NCBI RefSeq assembly: GCF_014284335.1
Contig: NZ_JACOGF010000013.1
Span: 1-64,000 of the forward strand
Source: Undibacterium hunanense
GTDB lineage: Bacteria > Pseudomonadota > Gammaproteobacteria > Burkholderiales > Burkholderiaceae_D
Direction of reading: 5' to 3'
DNA: 64,000 nt
The position numbers and the translations under genes are program-made. Below the pieces are notes generated by a model. That model did not search any database, was not told the DNA's origin, and worked only from the letters and a program-made list of their open reading frames with translations. Position 1 is the first letter of the stretch. Each line of letters begins with the position of its first letter. Shown in pieces: positions 1-10,183 of this stretch.

Positions 1-3000
1 AAAACGGTGTGAACCTCAATGCACAATCCACAGCAACAGCAGTGGCCCGTGTAGTGACAGACACCATCAACCTGGGTAACGGTAACGATACACTGGTCAC
101 TTACGGTGCGATCAACCTGGCTGGTGCACAACTGTCCGGTATTGAAAACATTACCTCTAATTCAGCCGTGGTCATTACAGCTAGCCAGTATGCAGCCCTG
201 ATCGCTGCACGTGCTGCATTGAACCTGTCCGGCCCTGTGCTGACTTTCGCTGGTGCCGGTCCGCATCAACTGACTATCGTTGATGATGTGGCGGGTGTGA
301 ATAATATTGATCTGTCCTATATATCCATCACTGGTGGCGTATTGGTCTATGACGTGACATCAGCTTCCAATGCGACCGGTGGTGGTATCAATAACACGAC
401 GACTTCCGGTACTGTAACGGTATCTGGCAGCGGTGCCGCGATTGCAGGCACGATAGGTACGAGCCCGACGAATGGCGGTGGCCAGGCTTCCAATTCCACC
501 GCGTTGACTGCGGGTGGCACATTCAACGGCAAAGCCGGTCTGAATGAAAATTTCACCGGCAGTGTCGCGTCGCTGGTTGGCACTACCGTCAACGGTAACA
601 ACGGTGACTCTGACACTATCACCATCTCTGGCGGTGGTACGGTGAATATTGGTAGTGGTAATACCATCACCAATATCAAGACACTGACGATGGACAGTAC
701 CGCTGCCAATGTTGTTTTCTTCTCAGTAGCGAATTCTGGCATTACCACCATCAATGGCGGCTCAGGCAGTGATTATGTTGATCTGGCGAATAGTGGCAAC
801 TCCATGCTGGCTGGCAATGTCAATCTGGGGGCTGGCACCAATACCCTGGTCATGGAAGGCAAAACCTATACCGGCACCTTTGTGGCTGGTTCGGGCACAT
901 CTGATACCTTGTATCTGTTCAATGGCAGCAATATCAGCGCGGCCAATGTCAGTGGTTTTGAAGCCGTCAATATCAACAATAACGCGTCTGTCACCATGAC
1001 AGCGGCACAGTTTGCCGGCTTTACCACCTTCACGGCCGCAGGCACAGAAACAGTCAACATCACGACTACCGGCAGTATTACTGGTAATAGCAATGTAGAA
1101 AATTATGTACTGGCAAATGGCGGCAACACCTTCACCGCAGCAAGCGGTCTGGTTTCTGTAACGGGTGGCACGGGTAATGACACCATCACTGCGAGCTCAG
1201 CCATCATCGCTGCTGCTGCAACCATCAATGGTGGTGCGGGGACGGATACTCTCAATGTCGGTGCTGTGACAGCGGCTCTCGACCTGTCTGCCAAAGTCAG
1301 TGGTGTAGAGGTCATTAACGTCACTGGTGGTACGACGCCAACCTGGACCGTGACAAATGAGAATGGCGCAGGTGTAACTCTGAACTACACCAAGTCTGCT
1401 GCTAACGACATCAACAACATCACCCTTGGCTCAGGCGGTCAGACCCTGAATATCCTGGGTACAGGCACAGGGCGCACGACCATCACTGGCGGTTCTGGTG
1501 CGGATATCATCAATTTGTCTACCACTGCAACTGGTGCGGATGTCATTGCGGTTGGCTCAAACATCGCTGCTATTGATACGGTCAATAATTTCAAGGCAGC
1601 AGGTGCCGACATTTTTGCTACCGGTGTTTTGCCAACTTCATTGTTTAATCTGACTATTGCCAATGCCGACAGCAGCAGTCTGGCAGCAGCCATCGCTACA
1701 GCAGCAACTGCAGCGGGTGCGAGCCTGGCAAATACAGGTCAGGCTTATACCATCACCGTGAACAGCGGTACCGCGGCAGGCATTTATGCCTTCCAGAATA
1801 TTGGCGGCAGTGTCGGGACAGTTGATGCCAGCGATTTCATCGTCAAACTGGGTGGCACAACAGGTACTATCTTTGCCACGGATTTTGGCATTGCCAATGC
1901 GGTTTCAGTCACAACAGGCGGTACTTACAACGGTACGGCGAGTACCAACGACATCTTCATGTCCACCATCCCTGGCCTCAATGGTACTACCATCGCTGGT
2001 AATGCTGCGGACACCGATATACTGACCCTGACTACGGCAGGCACAGTCAGCATCAACAATGGCTCGACTGGCGGCACACTCAGCAATCTCAAGGTATTGA
2101 ACCTGGCTAATGGTACCAATACCATCACCTACAATACTTCTGCGGGCTTCACCACCATCAACGGTGGCTCAGGCAACGACACCTTCATCCCTAATACTGC
2201 CTTGCTGCCTATCGTGATCAATGGTGGCCTGGGTACCGACACCATCGTGCTGTCGGCAGCCTATGCTGCTGTTGCCTCCGGCTCGGGTACTTTCGCCGGC
2301 AATGTGACAGGTTTCGAAAAATTGCGTCTGACCAGTGGCACCACCCAGACCGTAGACGTACAAACCCTGGGTAACTACACCGACATTACTCTGGGCGCAG
2401 GTGCTAACGGGCTGACCTTGAGCAACCTGGCCAGTAATAGTACCGTGACACTGACGGGTTCCAGTACCGCAATGACCTTTTCCAATCCGGCATTTACCGG
2501 TGGTGTCAACGATATCGTCAACCTGGTACTGACAGATGCCAGTACTACTGCCGTTGCCTTTGCCACCACTGGCATTACGGCATCCGGCGTCGAGACTTTC
2601 AATATCACCACCGTTGACGGCCAGGCCACGCCTACAGGTCTTTTCAATGACACGCTGACCATACTCGGTAACTCGGTCAAGAACATCTATGTCAGCGGCA
2701 ATGCAGGCCTGACCATGCCAGCCACCAGCACCTCGCTGATTAATGTCGATGCCAGCGGCATTACCCTCGGTGGCTTTACCTGGACAGCCAATGCCCTGAC
2801 AAGTACGGCGACCGTCAAAGGCAGTGCCACCGGTACCAATACCGTCAACATGAACTCCGCTACGGCGGGTGTTGACTACACTGGTGGTAGTGGTAACGAC
2901 AATATCACGATCAACGGCACGGTTTCCAGCACAGCGGCATTGGGTGGCGGCAATAACAGCCTGGCCTTGAATGGCGTGACCATCCTCGGCACTTATACTG

Positions 3001-4016
3001 CTGGTAATACTGGTACAGACAGCCTGGCGTTCTTCTCGTCCATACCAGATATCAGCAATGCCACCGTCACAGGTTTTGAAAACCTGACCGTGGTCAATAA
3101 TGCCAACATCACCATGACAGCAGCGCAGATGGCGCAATTTACCGGCACCGTCAATGCATCAGGAACCGAGACCATTAACCTGACAACCGCTGGTACGGTC
3201 ACAGCCTTTAGTACCGTAGAAAAGTACAACCTCGCCAACGGCACTAACAACTTCACTTCAGCCAACGTGGCTGTCAGTGTTATTGGCGGTACCGGTACGG
3301 ATGTCTTCAATTTCACGGCCAACCAGATCGCCAACTTCCTGACCACCATTGATGGCGGCAATGGTATTGACGTTCTCAATGTTGGCACCACCAGCGTCCA
3401 GAATCTGGACTTCAGCACCAAGATCGCCGGCATAGAAATCATCAGCGTGGCGGGCAGTACAGGTACAACCAGCATCACCAACCAGGATGGTGCGGGCGTG
3501 ACCTTGAACTATACGAAGAGCACAGGCGACAACACCATTATCATGGGTAGTGGCGGCCAGACCCTGAACCTGCTGGGTTCCAGCTCCTCTTCCACGACCA
3601 TCACAGGTGGTGCGGCGGTGGATACCATCAACCTGCAGTTCTCCGGTGCTGGTTCTGAAACGCTGATAGAAACCGGTGCCAATATGTCGAACAGGACACA
3701 GGTCGACATCGTGGGTAACTTCAACTCCACAGGCACTGACTACTTCAAGACTGGCGTCAATGCGTCGATTGTGGGTTCCTTCATCATTGGTAATGCCGAC
3801 ACGGGCAATTACCAGACCACCATCGCTGCAGGTCTTGCCGTCGTTTTGAACCAGGCAAGCCAGGCTTACCTGATCACCATACAAACAGGTACAGCAGCCG
3901 GTACTTATCTGTTCCAGAACACCGGTACAGATACCAGCCAGTTTGACAATACTGACTTCTTTGTACAATTGACGGGAACGATTGGTACCATCACTACTGG
4001 CAATCTGATTGCATAA
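1..4016 (+). CDS. Large repetitive RTX-like surface/secreted protein, 5' end outside the window
   Basis: The frame is open from base 3, so the GTG at base 9 is probably internal and the true start lies upstream. The visible 1,335 residues are rich in Gly, Thr, Asn, Ala and Val and lack Cys. Single GGxGxDxhx-type nonapeptides are scattered through it, for example GGSGSDYVDLAN, GGTGNDTITA, GGSGADIINL and GGSGNDTFIPN, each in a stretch of predicted beta strands. That pattern fits S-layer-like or RTX adhesin proteins exported by type I secretion. Residues about 316-628 and 1022-1335 are clearly duplicated; both contain TMTAAQ, GAGVTLNYTKS and GGQTLN, and both end in a Phe-rich TGT/GTYLFQN-like segment. 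No membrane anchor is seen at the C-terminus. The fold class is fairly sure; the specific role (S-layer, adhesin or biofilm matrix) is not visible. Confidence 0.8.
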   Translation, partial: NGVNLNAQSTATAVARVVTDTINLGNGNDTLVTYGAINLAGAQLSGIENITSNSAVVITASQYAALIAARAALNLSGPVLTFAGAGPHQLTIVDDVAGVNNIDLSYISITGGVLVYDVTSASNATGGGINNTTTSGTVTVSGSGAAIAGTIGTSPTNGGGQASNSTALTAGGTFNGKAGLNENFTGSVASLVGTTVNGNNGDSDTITISGGGTVNIGSGNTITNIKTLTMDSTAANVVFFSVANSGITTINGGSGSDYVDLANSGNSMLAGNVNLGAGTNTLVMEGKTYTGTFVAGSGTSDTLYLFNGSNISAANVSGFEAVNINNNASVTMTAAQFAGFTTFTAAGTETVNITTTGSITGNSNVENYVLANGGNTFTAASGLVSVTGGTGNDTITASSAIIAAAATINGGAGTDTLNVGAVTAALDLSAKVSGVEVINVTGGTTPTWTVTNENGAGVTLNYTKSAANDINNITLGSGGQTLNILGTGTGRTTITGGSGADIINLSTTATGADVIAVGSNIAAIDTVNNFKAAGADIFATGVLPTSLFNLTIANADSSSLAAAIATAATAAGASLANTGQAYTITVNSGTAAGIYAFQNIGGSVGTVDASDFIVKLGGTTGTIFATDFGIANAVSVTTGGTYNGTASTNDIFMSTIPGLNGTTIAGNAADTDILTLTTAGTVSINNGSTGGTLSNLKVLNLANGTNTITYNTSAGFTTINGGSGNDTFIPNTALLPIVINGGLGTDTIVLSAAYAAVASGSGTFAGNVTGFEKLRLTSGTTQTVDVQTLGNYTDITLGAGANGLTLSNLASNSTVTLTGSSTAMTFSNPAFTGGVNDIVNLVLTDASTTAVAFATTGITASGVETFNITTVDGQATPTGLFNDTLTILGNSVKNIYVSGNAGLTMPATSTSLINVDASGITLGGFTWTANALTSTATVKGSATGTNTVNMNSATAGVDYTGGSGNDNITINGTVSSTAALGGGNNSLALNGVTILGTYTAGNTGTDSLAFFSSIPDISNATVTGFENLTVVNNANITMTAAQMAQFTGTVNASGTETINLTTAGTVTAFSTVEKYNLANGTNNFTSANVAVSVIGGTGTDVFNFTANQIANFLTTIDGGNGIDVLNVGTTSVQNLDFSTKIAGIEIISVAGSTGTTSITNQDGAGVTLNYTKSTGDNTIIMGSGGQTLNLLGSSSSSTTITGGAAVDTINLQFSGAGSETLIETGANMSNRTQVDIVGNFNSTGTDYFKTGVNASIVGSFIIGNADTGNYQTTIAAGLAVVLNQASQAYLITIQTGTAAGTYLFQNTGTDTSQFDNTDFFVQLTGTIGTITTGNLIA

Positions 4017-4138
4017 GAGGGCATTGTTACCGGGTAGCCAGGGCGTATTGACGGTGCCATTGCTGCTGGTTATATCCGCTTAAGCGTATCTGATGATACG
4101 AGCAGAATAGCCTTGGAATGAGTGTGTTTGGAAAAAGA

Positions 4139-4172
4139 ACGGCCCGGTCAGATTGTTGACCGGGCCGTTTTT
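4139..4172 (+). terminator. Rho-independent terminator of the surface-protein gene
   Basis: A perfect 12-bp stem (4139-4150 with 4157-4168) encloses a 6-base loop and runs into a T tract at 4168-4172. It lies about 120 bases past the stop codon of the surface-protein gene. Confidence 0.9.
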
Positions 4173-4604
4173 CTTTATGGAGAAAGATGCGCCTGCTTCG
4201 CGTTCAGCTTTAGTAGCCGGAAGGGGAAAATGGGCCGCAGCAATGTAGCAGGCAAGCGAACGGATTGCAATCCATGCACGGGAAGTATCTGCTCAGAAAA
4301 TGATGATGGCTAAACTAAAGAGTATCTGTTGAAGCAGAGGGATTTTTGCGAGCTTGCTTTTGAATGCTGACTGGAAGAGAGGGGAGGCTTGTACAATTTT
4401 TGGGGGCCGGAGATGTACTTTAACCGGTAAATTTGTAGCAGCCGCCATATCTGAATTGCCTGTTTGATTTTACGCCGCGTACATAAAAAACAAAGCTTTG
4501 AATTCTGACAGACTGACTGTGCCATGGAGCATGGCGGAAAAAGAACGAAAAAAGGGCGGAAAAAAAAGAGTTACTGGCCTGGGCAAGTAACTCTTTCCTA
4601 AATT
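4173..4604. other. Intergenic stretch, no gene seen
   Basis: These 430 bases separate the terminator from the first tRNA. Short open frames on both strands lack ribosome sites and protein-like composition. No repeat or RNA gene was recognised. Confidence 0.6.
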
Positions 4605-4680
4605 TGGCTCCCCGACCTGGACTCGAACCAGGGACCTGCGGATTAACAGTCCGTCGCTCTACCAACTGAGCTATCAGGGA
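4605..4680 (-). tRNA. tRNA-Asn (GTT)
   Basis: Read on the minus strand, this is a full 76-nt cloverleaf: acceptor 5' TCCCTGA pairs with TCGGGGA, the D arm is GCTCAG..GAGC, the anticodon loop reads CTGTTAA with anticodon GTT, the T arm contains GGTTCGAGTCC, and the 3' CCA is encoded. A second, almost identical copy lies about 76 bases upstream in the same orientation. Confidence 0.96.
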
Positions 4681-4756
4681 ATAGAAGATTTGATCATCTT
4701 CGTTAAACTTTTTTGTAGTGATTTTTTATTAAGTTCACTACTTACTTCAAATTCTG

Positions 4757-4832
4757 TGGCTCCCCGACCTGGACTCGAACCAGGGACCTGCGGATTAACA
4801 GTCCGTCGCTCTACCGACTGAGCTATCAGGGA
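4757..4832 (-). tRNA. tRNA-Asn (GTT), second tandem copy
   Basis: Same structure and anticodon as the copy at 4605-4680, with CCA encoded. It differs by one base in the D loop (CAGTCGG here, CAGTTGG in the other). Being upstream in transcription, the two are probably co-transcribed as a tandem array. Confidence 0.96.
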
Positions 4833-4891
4833 ACAGAGACAAAGATTATATTCGTCGGACCCGTGTTTGTCAACACTCTGGCCAAATCGAA

Positions 4892-6106
4892 TTACAAAAC
4901 CTGAGTAATCGCTGCTATGACATTGTCTATATTTTTGCTGTTGAGGGCAGCAACGCAGATGCGTCCTGTATCAACGGCATAGATGGAGTTCTTGTCGCGC
5001 AGCTGGCCAACCTGTTCTTTTGTCAGGCCCGAATACGAGAACATGCCGCGTTGCTGGATGACGAAATCAAAGTTGTGGCCCGGTGCCTTGTCCTTGAGCT
5101 TGCTGACGAAGGCAGTGCGCATTTCGCGTATGCGTACACGCATGCCTGCCAGTTCTTCTTCCCACAACTGACGCAGTTCTGGTGTTGCCAGCACAGTTGC
5201 CACGACCTGCCCACCATGGGTAGGCGGGTTGGAGTAGTTGGTACGGATCACGCGTTTCAATTGTGACATGATGCGTGCAGCTTCTTCGGCGCTGGATGCG
5301 GCAATGCTCAGGGCGCCTACACGTTCGCCATACAGTGAAAAAGACTTGGAGAAGGAGTTGGATACAAACAGGGCACCGCCAGCCTCTGCAAAGCGGCGTA
5401 CGACCTTGCCATCCGCTTCGATGCCGTCACCAAAGCCCTGGTAAGCCATATCGAGGAAAGGAACCAAATTGCGTGTGCTGACGACTTCAATCACTTGTGT
5501 CCATTGATCATCAGTCAGGTCGGCACCGGTAGGGTTGTGGCAGCAGGCGTGCAACAGGACGATAGAGCCTTCAGGCATGGATTTCAGTGCATCCAGCATG
5601 CCGACGAAATTAACGCCACGGGTGCTTGCATCGTAATACGGGTAAGAATTGACCTTGAAACCAGCCGATTCAAACAGGGCACGGTGATTTTCCCAGCTTG
5701 GATCGCTGATCCAGACTTCAGAAGTCGGGCTGAAACGTTGCAGGAAATCAGCACCCAGCTTCAGGGCACCTGTGCCACCGATGGCTTGTGCGGTAATCGC
5801 CCGTTTTTCCCTGACGACATCGCTGTCTGCGCCAAATACCAGTTCCTGCACTGCCTTGTCATAGGCCGCCAGGCCTTCGATAGGCAGGTAAGTGCGTGGA
5901 GAGAATTTTTCCATCAAAATAGCTTCCGCTTTTTTGACGCATTCCAGCAATGGCACTTTGCCATTGTCGTCATAATATACACCTACGCCCAGGTTGACCT
6001 TGGTGGCGTTCTGGTCAGCATTGAAGGCTTCGGTGATGCCCAGGATAGGGTCGCGGGGGGCCATTTCTATGGCAGAAAACAGGGGGGAAGAAGCAGGAGC
6101 GGTCAT
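4892..6106 (-). CDS. Aromatic/aspartate aminotransferase (class I, PLP)
   Basis: The 404-residue protein is a fold-type I PLP aminotransferase of the aspartate/tyrosine (AspC/TyrB) group and matches their usual length of about 400. Visible hallmarks are the NLGVGVYYDD segment near residue 38, HNPTG at 190-194, the Asp219/Tyr222 pair that contacts the cofactor, and SNSFSKSFSLYGERVGAL with Lys254 as the Schiff-base lysine. A Tyr-Ala-Val-Asp-Thr-Gly-Arg segment near the C-terminus carries the arginine that binds the substrate carboxylate. It would move amino groups between aspartate or aromatic amino acids and 2-oxoglutarate in the cytoplasm. AspC and TyrB activities cannot be told apart from sequence by eye, so no symbol is given. 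It is divergent from uvrB. Confidence 0.93.
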   Translation of the reverse strand: MTAPASSPLFSAIEMAPRDPILGITEAFNADQNATKVNLGVGVYYDDNGKVPLLECVKKAEAILMEKFSPRTYLPIEGLAAYDKAVQELVFGADSDVVREKRAITAQAIGGTGALKLGADFLQRFSPTSEVWISDPSWENHRALFESAGFKVNSYPYYDASTRGVNFVGMLDALKSMPEGSIVLLHACCHNPTGADLTDDQWTQVIEVVSTRNLVPFLDMAYQGFGDGIEADGKVVRRFAEAGGALFVSNSFSKSFSLYGERVGALSIAASSAEEAARIMSQLKRVIRTNYSNPPTHGGQVVATVLATPELRQLWEEELAGMRVRIREMRTAFVSKLKDKAPGHNFDFVIQQRGMFSYSGLTKEQVGQLRDKNSIYAVDTGRICVAALNSKNIDNVIAAITQVL

Positions 6107-6204
6107 CGTGATAATATTGAAAGAGTTGTCGTTGCCGACAGTAAAGGTTGGAATCAGGCAGATTGCATAGTACAGCCACCTATTTTAGCAAAGGTAATAG
6201 CATC

Positions 6205-8310
6205 ATGGCGGTAGCACCAGTCAATTCAGTCGCTTTGTCAGAACAGCTGGACGAAGCAAAATTTATCAGTTTTCCAGATTCACCCTATCAGCTGTACCAA
6301 ATGTTTCAGCCAGCCGGGGATCAGCCAGCGGCGATTGCGCAACTGGTAGAGGGAATCAGTGACGGTTTGTTTTTTCAGACACTGCTGGGGGTGACGGGGT
6401 CGGGTAAGACCTATACGATGGCGAATGTCATCGCCAGAACCGGCAGGCCGGCGATTATTTTTGCACCTAATAAAACCCTGGCGGCACAGTTGTACAGTGA
6501 GTTCAGGGAATTCTTTCCACGCAATGCGGTAGAGTATTTTGTCAGTTATTACGATTACTATCAACCAGAAGCGTATGTTCCGCAGCGCGACTTGTTTATT
6601 GAGAAAGATTCTGCCATCAATGAACATATAGAACAGATGCGTCTGTCCTGTACCAAATCGTTGATGGAAAGGCGTGATGTAATCATCGTGGCAACTGTCT
6701 CGGCCATCTATGGTATCGGTAACCCCAGCGAATACCACAAGATGATTCTGACCCTGCGCGCCAAGGACAAGGTCAGCCAGCGTGATGTCATCGCCCGCCT
6801 GATACAGATGCAGTACAAGCGCAATGAAGTCGATTTTGGGCGTGGTACTTTCCGTGTGCGTGGTGATACGATCGACATTTTCCCAGCCGAACATGCTGAA
6901 ATGGCCGTGCGTGTGGAAATGTTCGATGATGAAATCGAAAATCTGCAATTGTTTGACCCGCTGACCGGGCGCATCAAGCAAAAGATACCGCGTTTCACGG
7001 TCTACCCCAGCTCGCATTATGTGACACCGCGCGAAACTGTCTTGCGTGCCATCGACACCATCAAGGAAGAATTGCGTGAGCGTCTGGATTTCTTCCGGCG
7101 TGAAAACAAACTCATAGAAGAGCAGCGCATAGAACAGCGTACCCGTTTTGACCTGGAAATGATGGCCGAGATCGGCTTCACCAAGGGCATTGAAAATTAT
7201 TCGCGTCATCTGAGCGGTGCCAAGGCCGGTGATCCGCCACCAACCCTGGTGGATTATCTGCCGGCAGATGCCCTGATGTTCCTGGATGAGTCACATGTAC
7301 TGACCGGTCAGTTGAATGGCATGTACAACGGCGACAGGGCGCGCAAAACCAATCTGGTGGATTATGGCTTCCGCTTGCCGTCGGCGTTGGATAATCGTCC
7401 GCTGAAGTTTGCCGAATTCGAAAGCAAATTACGCCAGACCGTATTTGTTTCGGCCACGCCGGGTGATTATGAAGACAAGCATTCTGATCAGACGGTAGAG
7501 CAGGTGGTCAGGCCTACTGGCCTGGTGGATCCGGAAATCGAAGTACGGCCAGCCCTGACCCAGGTCGATGATCTGATGAACCAGATTATCGAACGTGTAA
7601 AAAAAGAGGAACGTGTACTGGTCACGACCCTGACCAAGCGCATGTCAGAACAGTTGACCGAATTCCTGGGTGAAAACGGCATCAAGGTACGTTACCTGCA
7701 TAGCGATATCGATACGGTTGAACGGGTAGAGATTATCCGTGATCTGCGTCTGGGTACGTTTGATGTGCTGGTCGGTATCAACCTGTTGCGCGAGGGGCTG
7801 GATATTCCTGAAGTGTCTCTGGTGGCGATACTGGATGCGGACAAGGAAGGCTTCCTGCGTTCTGAACGCAGCCTGATCCAGACCATAGGCCGCGCAGCGC
7901 GTAATTTGCACGGCAAGGCTATCTTGTATGCCGACAAGATGACAGATTCCATGCGGCGCGCCATAGGCGAAACTGAACGCCGTCGCAACAAGCAACTGGC
8001 CTTCAACCTGGCCAATAATATTACCCCGGTTGGCATACGCAAACAGATCAAGGACATCATCGACGGCGTCTACAATCCACAAGAAGCGCGGGAAGAACTG
8101 GCCGTGGCGCAAGAGCAGGCGCGTTATGAGGTCATGAGTGAGAAACAGATCAGCCGCGAAATCAAGCGCCTGGAAAAACTCATGCTGGATCATGCGAAAA
8201 ATCTGGAATTTGAAAAAGCAGCGCAGGTAAGGGATCAGCTTGCCCATGTCAAACAGCAGTTGTTTGGGGCAGGTGGGCATGACTCACTTGAATCTGTTGG
8301 CGTTAAATAA
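6205..8310 (+). CDS. uvrB: UvrABC excinuclease subunit B
   Basis: UvrB loads onto DNA damage delivered by UvrA and presents it to UvrC in nucleotide excision repair. Motifs are complete: Walker A GVTGSGKT at residues 62-69, the beta-hairpin region [26 protein letters not shown], the helicase motif QTIGRAARN, and a C-terminal UVR domain with [24 protein letters not shown]. The frame is open to 6148, but the ATG at 6205 is chosen because it follows a purine-rich AAAGG site and gives 701 residues with a family-like N-terminus. No LexA box was seen in the 98 bases upstream. The DinB-fold gene starts directly after its stop codon. Confidence 0.97.
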   Translation: MAVAPVNSVALSEQLDEAKFISFPDSPYQLYQMFQPAGDQPAAIAQLVEGISDGLFFQTLLGVTGSGKTYTMANVIARTGRPAIIFAPNKTLAAQLYSEFREFFPRNAVEYFVSYYDYYQPEAYVPQRDLFIEKDSAINEHIEQMRLSCTKSLMERRDVIIVATVSAIYGIGNPSEYHKMILTLRAKDKVSQRDVIARLIQMQYKRNEVDFGRGTFRVRGDTIDIFPAEHAEMAVRVEMFDDEIENLQLFDPLTGRIKQKIPRFTVYPSSHYVTPRETVLRAIDTIKEELRERLDFFRRENKLIEEQRIEQRTRFDLEMMAEIGFTKGIENYSRHLSGAKAGDPPPTLVDYLPADALMFLDESHVLTGQLNGMYNGDRARKTNLVDYGFRLPSALDNRPLKFAEFESKLRQTVFVSATPGDYEDKHSDQTVEQVVRPTGLVDPEIEVRPALTQVDDLMNQIIERVKKEERVLVTTLTKRMSEQLTEFLGENGIKVRYLHSDIDTVERVEIIRDLRLGTFDVLVGINLLREGLDIPEVSLVAILDADKEGFLRSERSLIQTIGRAARNLHGKAILYADKMTDSMRRAIGETERRRNKQLAFNLANNITPVGIRKQIKDIIDGVYNPQEAREELAVAQEQARYEVMSEKQISREIKRLEKLMLDHAKNLEFEKAAQVRDQLAHVKQQLFGAGGHDSLESVGVK

Positions 8311-8817
8311 ATGATGACTATGAATACCCTTACCCTGGATGCACTTGCAAGCTTCCCGCAGCAGCTGGAAGCACATTATTCACTTATCCCGCAAGGTTTT
8401 CAGCATTGGGCACCTGCATCCTGGGATGGTGTGCCCAGCGAGCCGTTTACCGCCATTGAGCAAGTCTGTCACATCAGGGATATCGAAATAGAAGGCTATC
8501 ACCTGCGTTTTGAACGTACGCTGAATGAACACCATCCCTTGCTGGCATCCATTGATAGCGAACCGCTGGCCAAAGAACGTGATTATGCCGGCCAGGACGT
8601 GGCTGAGGTGTTTGCTTCATTCCGGGCTGCCAGATTAAAAACCATGGGCATCATCCGTGATTTGCATGATGCGCAGTTGAACCGTACTGCCGAATTTGAA
8701 GGCTATGGGCCGTTGACTTTGCGCAGCCTGATTCATTATTTATGCAGCCATGATCAGCAGCACTTGGCGGGATTGCAGTGGCTGCTTGGCAAGATAGAGG
8801 CGTCGCGGAGCAGGTAA
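8311..8817 (+). CDS. DinB-fold (DfsB/YfiT-type) metal-binding protein
   Basis: This 168-residue protein has the four-helix DinB/YfiT pattern. Candidate metal-binding histidines lie in the CHIRD segment near residue 55 and in the SHDQQHLAGLQWLL segment near residue 150. Despite the fold name it is not the Y-family polymerase DinB; family members are often thiol-dependent transferases or of unknown function. The start codon abuts the uvrB stop codon (TAAATG), so the two are surely co-transcribed and perhaps translationally coupled. The link to repair is from position only. The next ATGs at codons 2 and 4 are also possible starts. Confidence 0.85.
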   Translation: MMTMNTLTLDALASFPQQLEAHYSLIPQGFQHWAPASWDGVPSEPFTAIEQVCHIRDIEIEGYHLRFERTLNEHHPLLASIDSEPLAKERDYAGQDVAEVFASFRAARLKTMGIIRDLHDAQLNRTAEFEGYGPLTLRSLIHYLCSHDQQHLAGLQWLLGKIEASRSR

Positions 8818-8820
8818 GCA

Positions 8821-8849
8821 GAACTCAGTTTATCAATAGGACTGAGTTC
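8821..8849. terminator. Hairpin between converging genes
   Basis: A 9-bp perfect stem (8821-8829 with 8841-8849) with an 11-base loop lies between the converging DinB-fold and GGDEF genes. It is followed by an A/T-rich run rather than a clean T tract, so it is a modest terminator candidate for both strands. Confidence 0.5.
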
Positions 8850-8869
8850 CAATATTATTTACCTGAAAT

Positions 8870-10183
8870 TCATTTACCCGAAATACAGACCTGATTCCGC
8901 CCGCCTTGCTTGGCCAGATAGAGCATTGCATCTGCCCGCAAAAACATTTCATTCTCGGTCTTGCAGGCGGGGAAGTCAGCGACACCGCCACTGAAGCTGA
9001 AGTTTTTATGTTCACGGAGTTTGACTTCAAAAGCAATTTTGCCAAAGGCCTCGCGCATGGCATCCAGCTTTTGCTTGCCCTGTTCCAGCGTACTGTCCCA
9101 GAACACGACGACAAATTCTTCGCCACCAAAGCGGCTTAACAGGTCGCGCTCGCCCAGTTGTGCCGACAACACCAAAGACAGGCGTTTAATGACGATGTCG
9201 CCAAAATAATGGCCCCAGGTGTCATTGATGGTTTTGAATTTATCGATATCGATGATGCCATAGGCCAGCGGTTTGTCTTCCCGGGTGGCGCGGCGTATCC
9301 ATTCCTGGGCTTTCTTTTGCAGGCCCACCTTGTTCAGCAGGCCGGTGGCACGGTCACGGCTGATCAGGTCTTTGCTGGCGCGGATTTTATTGATGCGGTT
9401 CAGTAACTGACGGGTCAGGACATCGGCATCATTGGGTGTCAGGATTTCATCGAAACCGCTGTCCAGCGCACGGCGGGCGAGGGCAGGGTTCAGGCTGTTT
9501 TGCAGCAGGATGATTTCGCGGCCAGGGTCAAATTCTATGTTTTTCTTCAGCACGCGCACCAGTGCTTCGGTCTGCAGGTACTGGGCTTCTTCTATGAGCA
9601 CCACATCCGGTTGTACTTCCTTGACGCGCACATGCAGTGAACGACCATCCTGATAGTGCAATAGCTCTATCTGGTTGGCGGCCAGTAAATCGACATCCAG
9701 CATGGGCTTGTCGCCAAGATAGACAACGGTATTCGATTCACCGCGCTTATTCTGGGCAAAAATATTGAACAGTTTGTCGACCAGCACATCGTTGGTGATC
9801 GGTTTTTCTGCATAGGCCTGGCAGTTGCTGTCGACCAGTTTTTGTTGCAGCAGGAAGCGTTCACCCTGACGCACCGTTTGCAGATAGATGTAATTTTTGT
9901 CGGCAGGCAGGCGTTGCAGCAAATCACTCAGGAACATGGTTTGCCGACGATTATGCTGCATGTCGTCCTGCATGTTGTAAAGCACATCGAGGTCAATCAC
10001 AAACAGATTATTACTCTCGGAACTTTGCACTGCCATGACGAAATCACTCATCTGGTCAAAAAACAGGATGTCGAAATCGTATTTGTGCGCGCCCAGTAAT
10101 AATTCGTTTCTATTGTCCTTGATGAAAAAGGTCTGTGTGAGCAGCATTACCTGATTCTTATACAATAATCCCGCTTCCGCCAT
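8870..10183 (-). CDS. GGDEF diguanylate cyclase with two receiver-like N-terminal domains
   Basis: The C-terminal ~170 residues are a GGDEF domain that would make cyclic di-GMP from GTP. The signature is FGGEEFVVVF at residue 353, preceded by DIDKFKTINDTWGHYFGD, which carries the metal- and nucleotide-binding residues. The inhibitory RxxD site usually found five residues before the signature is absent (GERD here), so product inhibition may be lost. Residues 1-130 and about 150-270 look like two degenerate receiver (CheY-like) folds, with FVIDLD and DVVLIEE at the expected strand ends. The 437-residue length supports this architecture. The ATG at 10183 has a GGAG site 7 bases upstream. No membrane segment is present, so it is a cytoplasmic signalling protein. 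Confidence 0.9.
   Translation of the reverse strand: MAEAGLLYKNQVMLLTQTFFIKDNRNELLLGAHKYDFDILFFDQMSDFVMAVQSSESNNLFVIDLDVLYNMQDDMQHNRRQTMFLSDLLQRLPADKNYIYLQTVRQGERFLLQQKLVDSNCQAYAEKPITNDVLVDKLFNIFAQNKRGESNTVVYLGDKPMLDVDLLAANQIELLHYQDGRSLHVRVKEVQPDVVLIEEAQYLQTEALVRVLKKNIEFDPGREIILLQNSLNPALARRALDSGFDEILTPNDADVLTRQLLNRINKIRASKDLISRDRATGLLNKVGLQKKAQEWIRRATREDKPLAYGIIDIDKFKTINDTWGHYFGDIVIKRLSLVLSAQLGERDLLSRFGGEEFVVVFWDSTLEQGKQKLDAMREAFGKIAFEVKLREHKNFSFSGGVADFPACKTENEMFLRADAMLYLAKQGGRNQVCISGK

Noticed and set aside
9-11. GTG at base 9 as start of the surface protein
   Set aside because: The frame is open to the window edge and no ribosome site can be seen, so the gene begins upstream.
2169-3137. 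322-codon minus-strand ORF inside the surface-protein gene
   Set aside because: Low-complexity repeats leave long open frames on the opposite strand; the composition is not protein-like and the plus-strand gene is well supported.
3258-3968. 236-codon minus-strand ORF inside the same gene
   Set aside because: Same reason: antisense shadow of repetitive coding sequence.
4122-4525. Short ORFs on both strands before the tRNAs
   Set aside because: One covers the terminator and the others lack ribosome sites.
6107-6204. LexA box before uvrB
   Set aside because: No CTG-N10-CAG match found in this stretch.
6280-7209. 309-codon ORF antisense to uvrB
   Set aside because: uvrB is certain on the plus strand; the antisense frame has no known domain.
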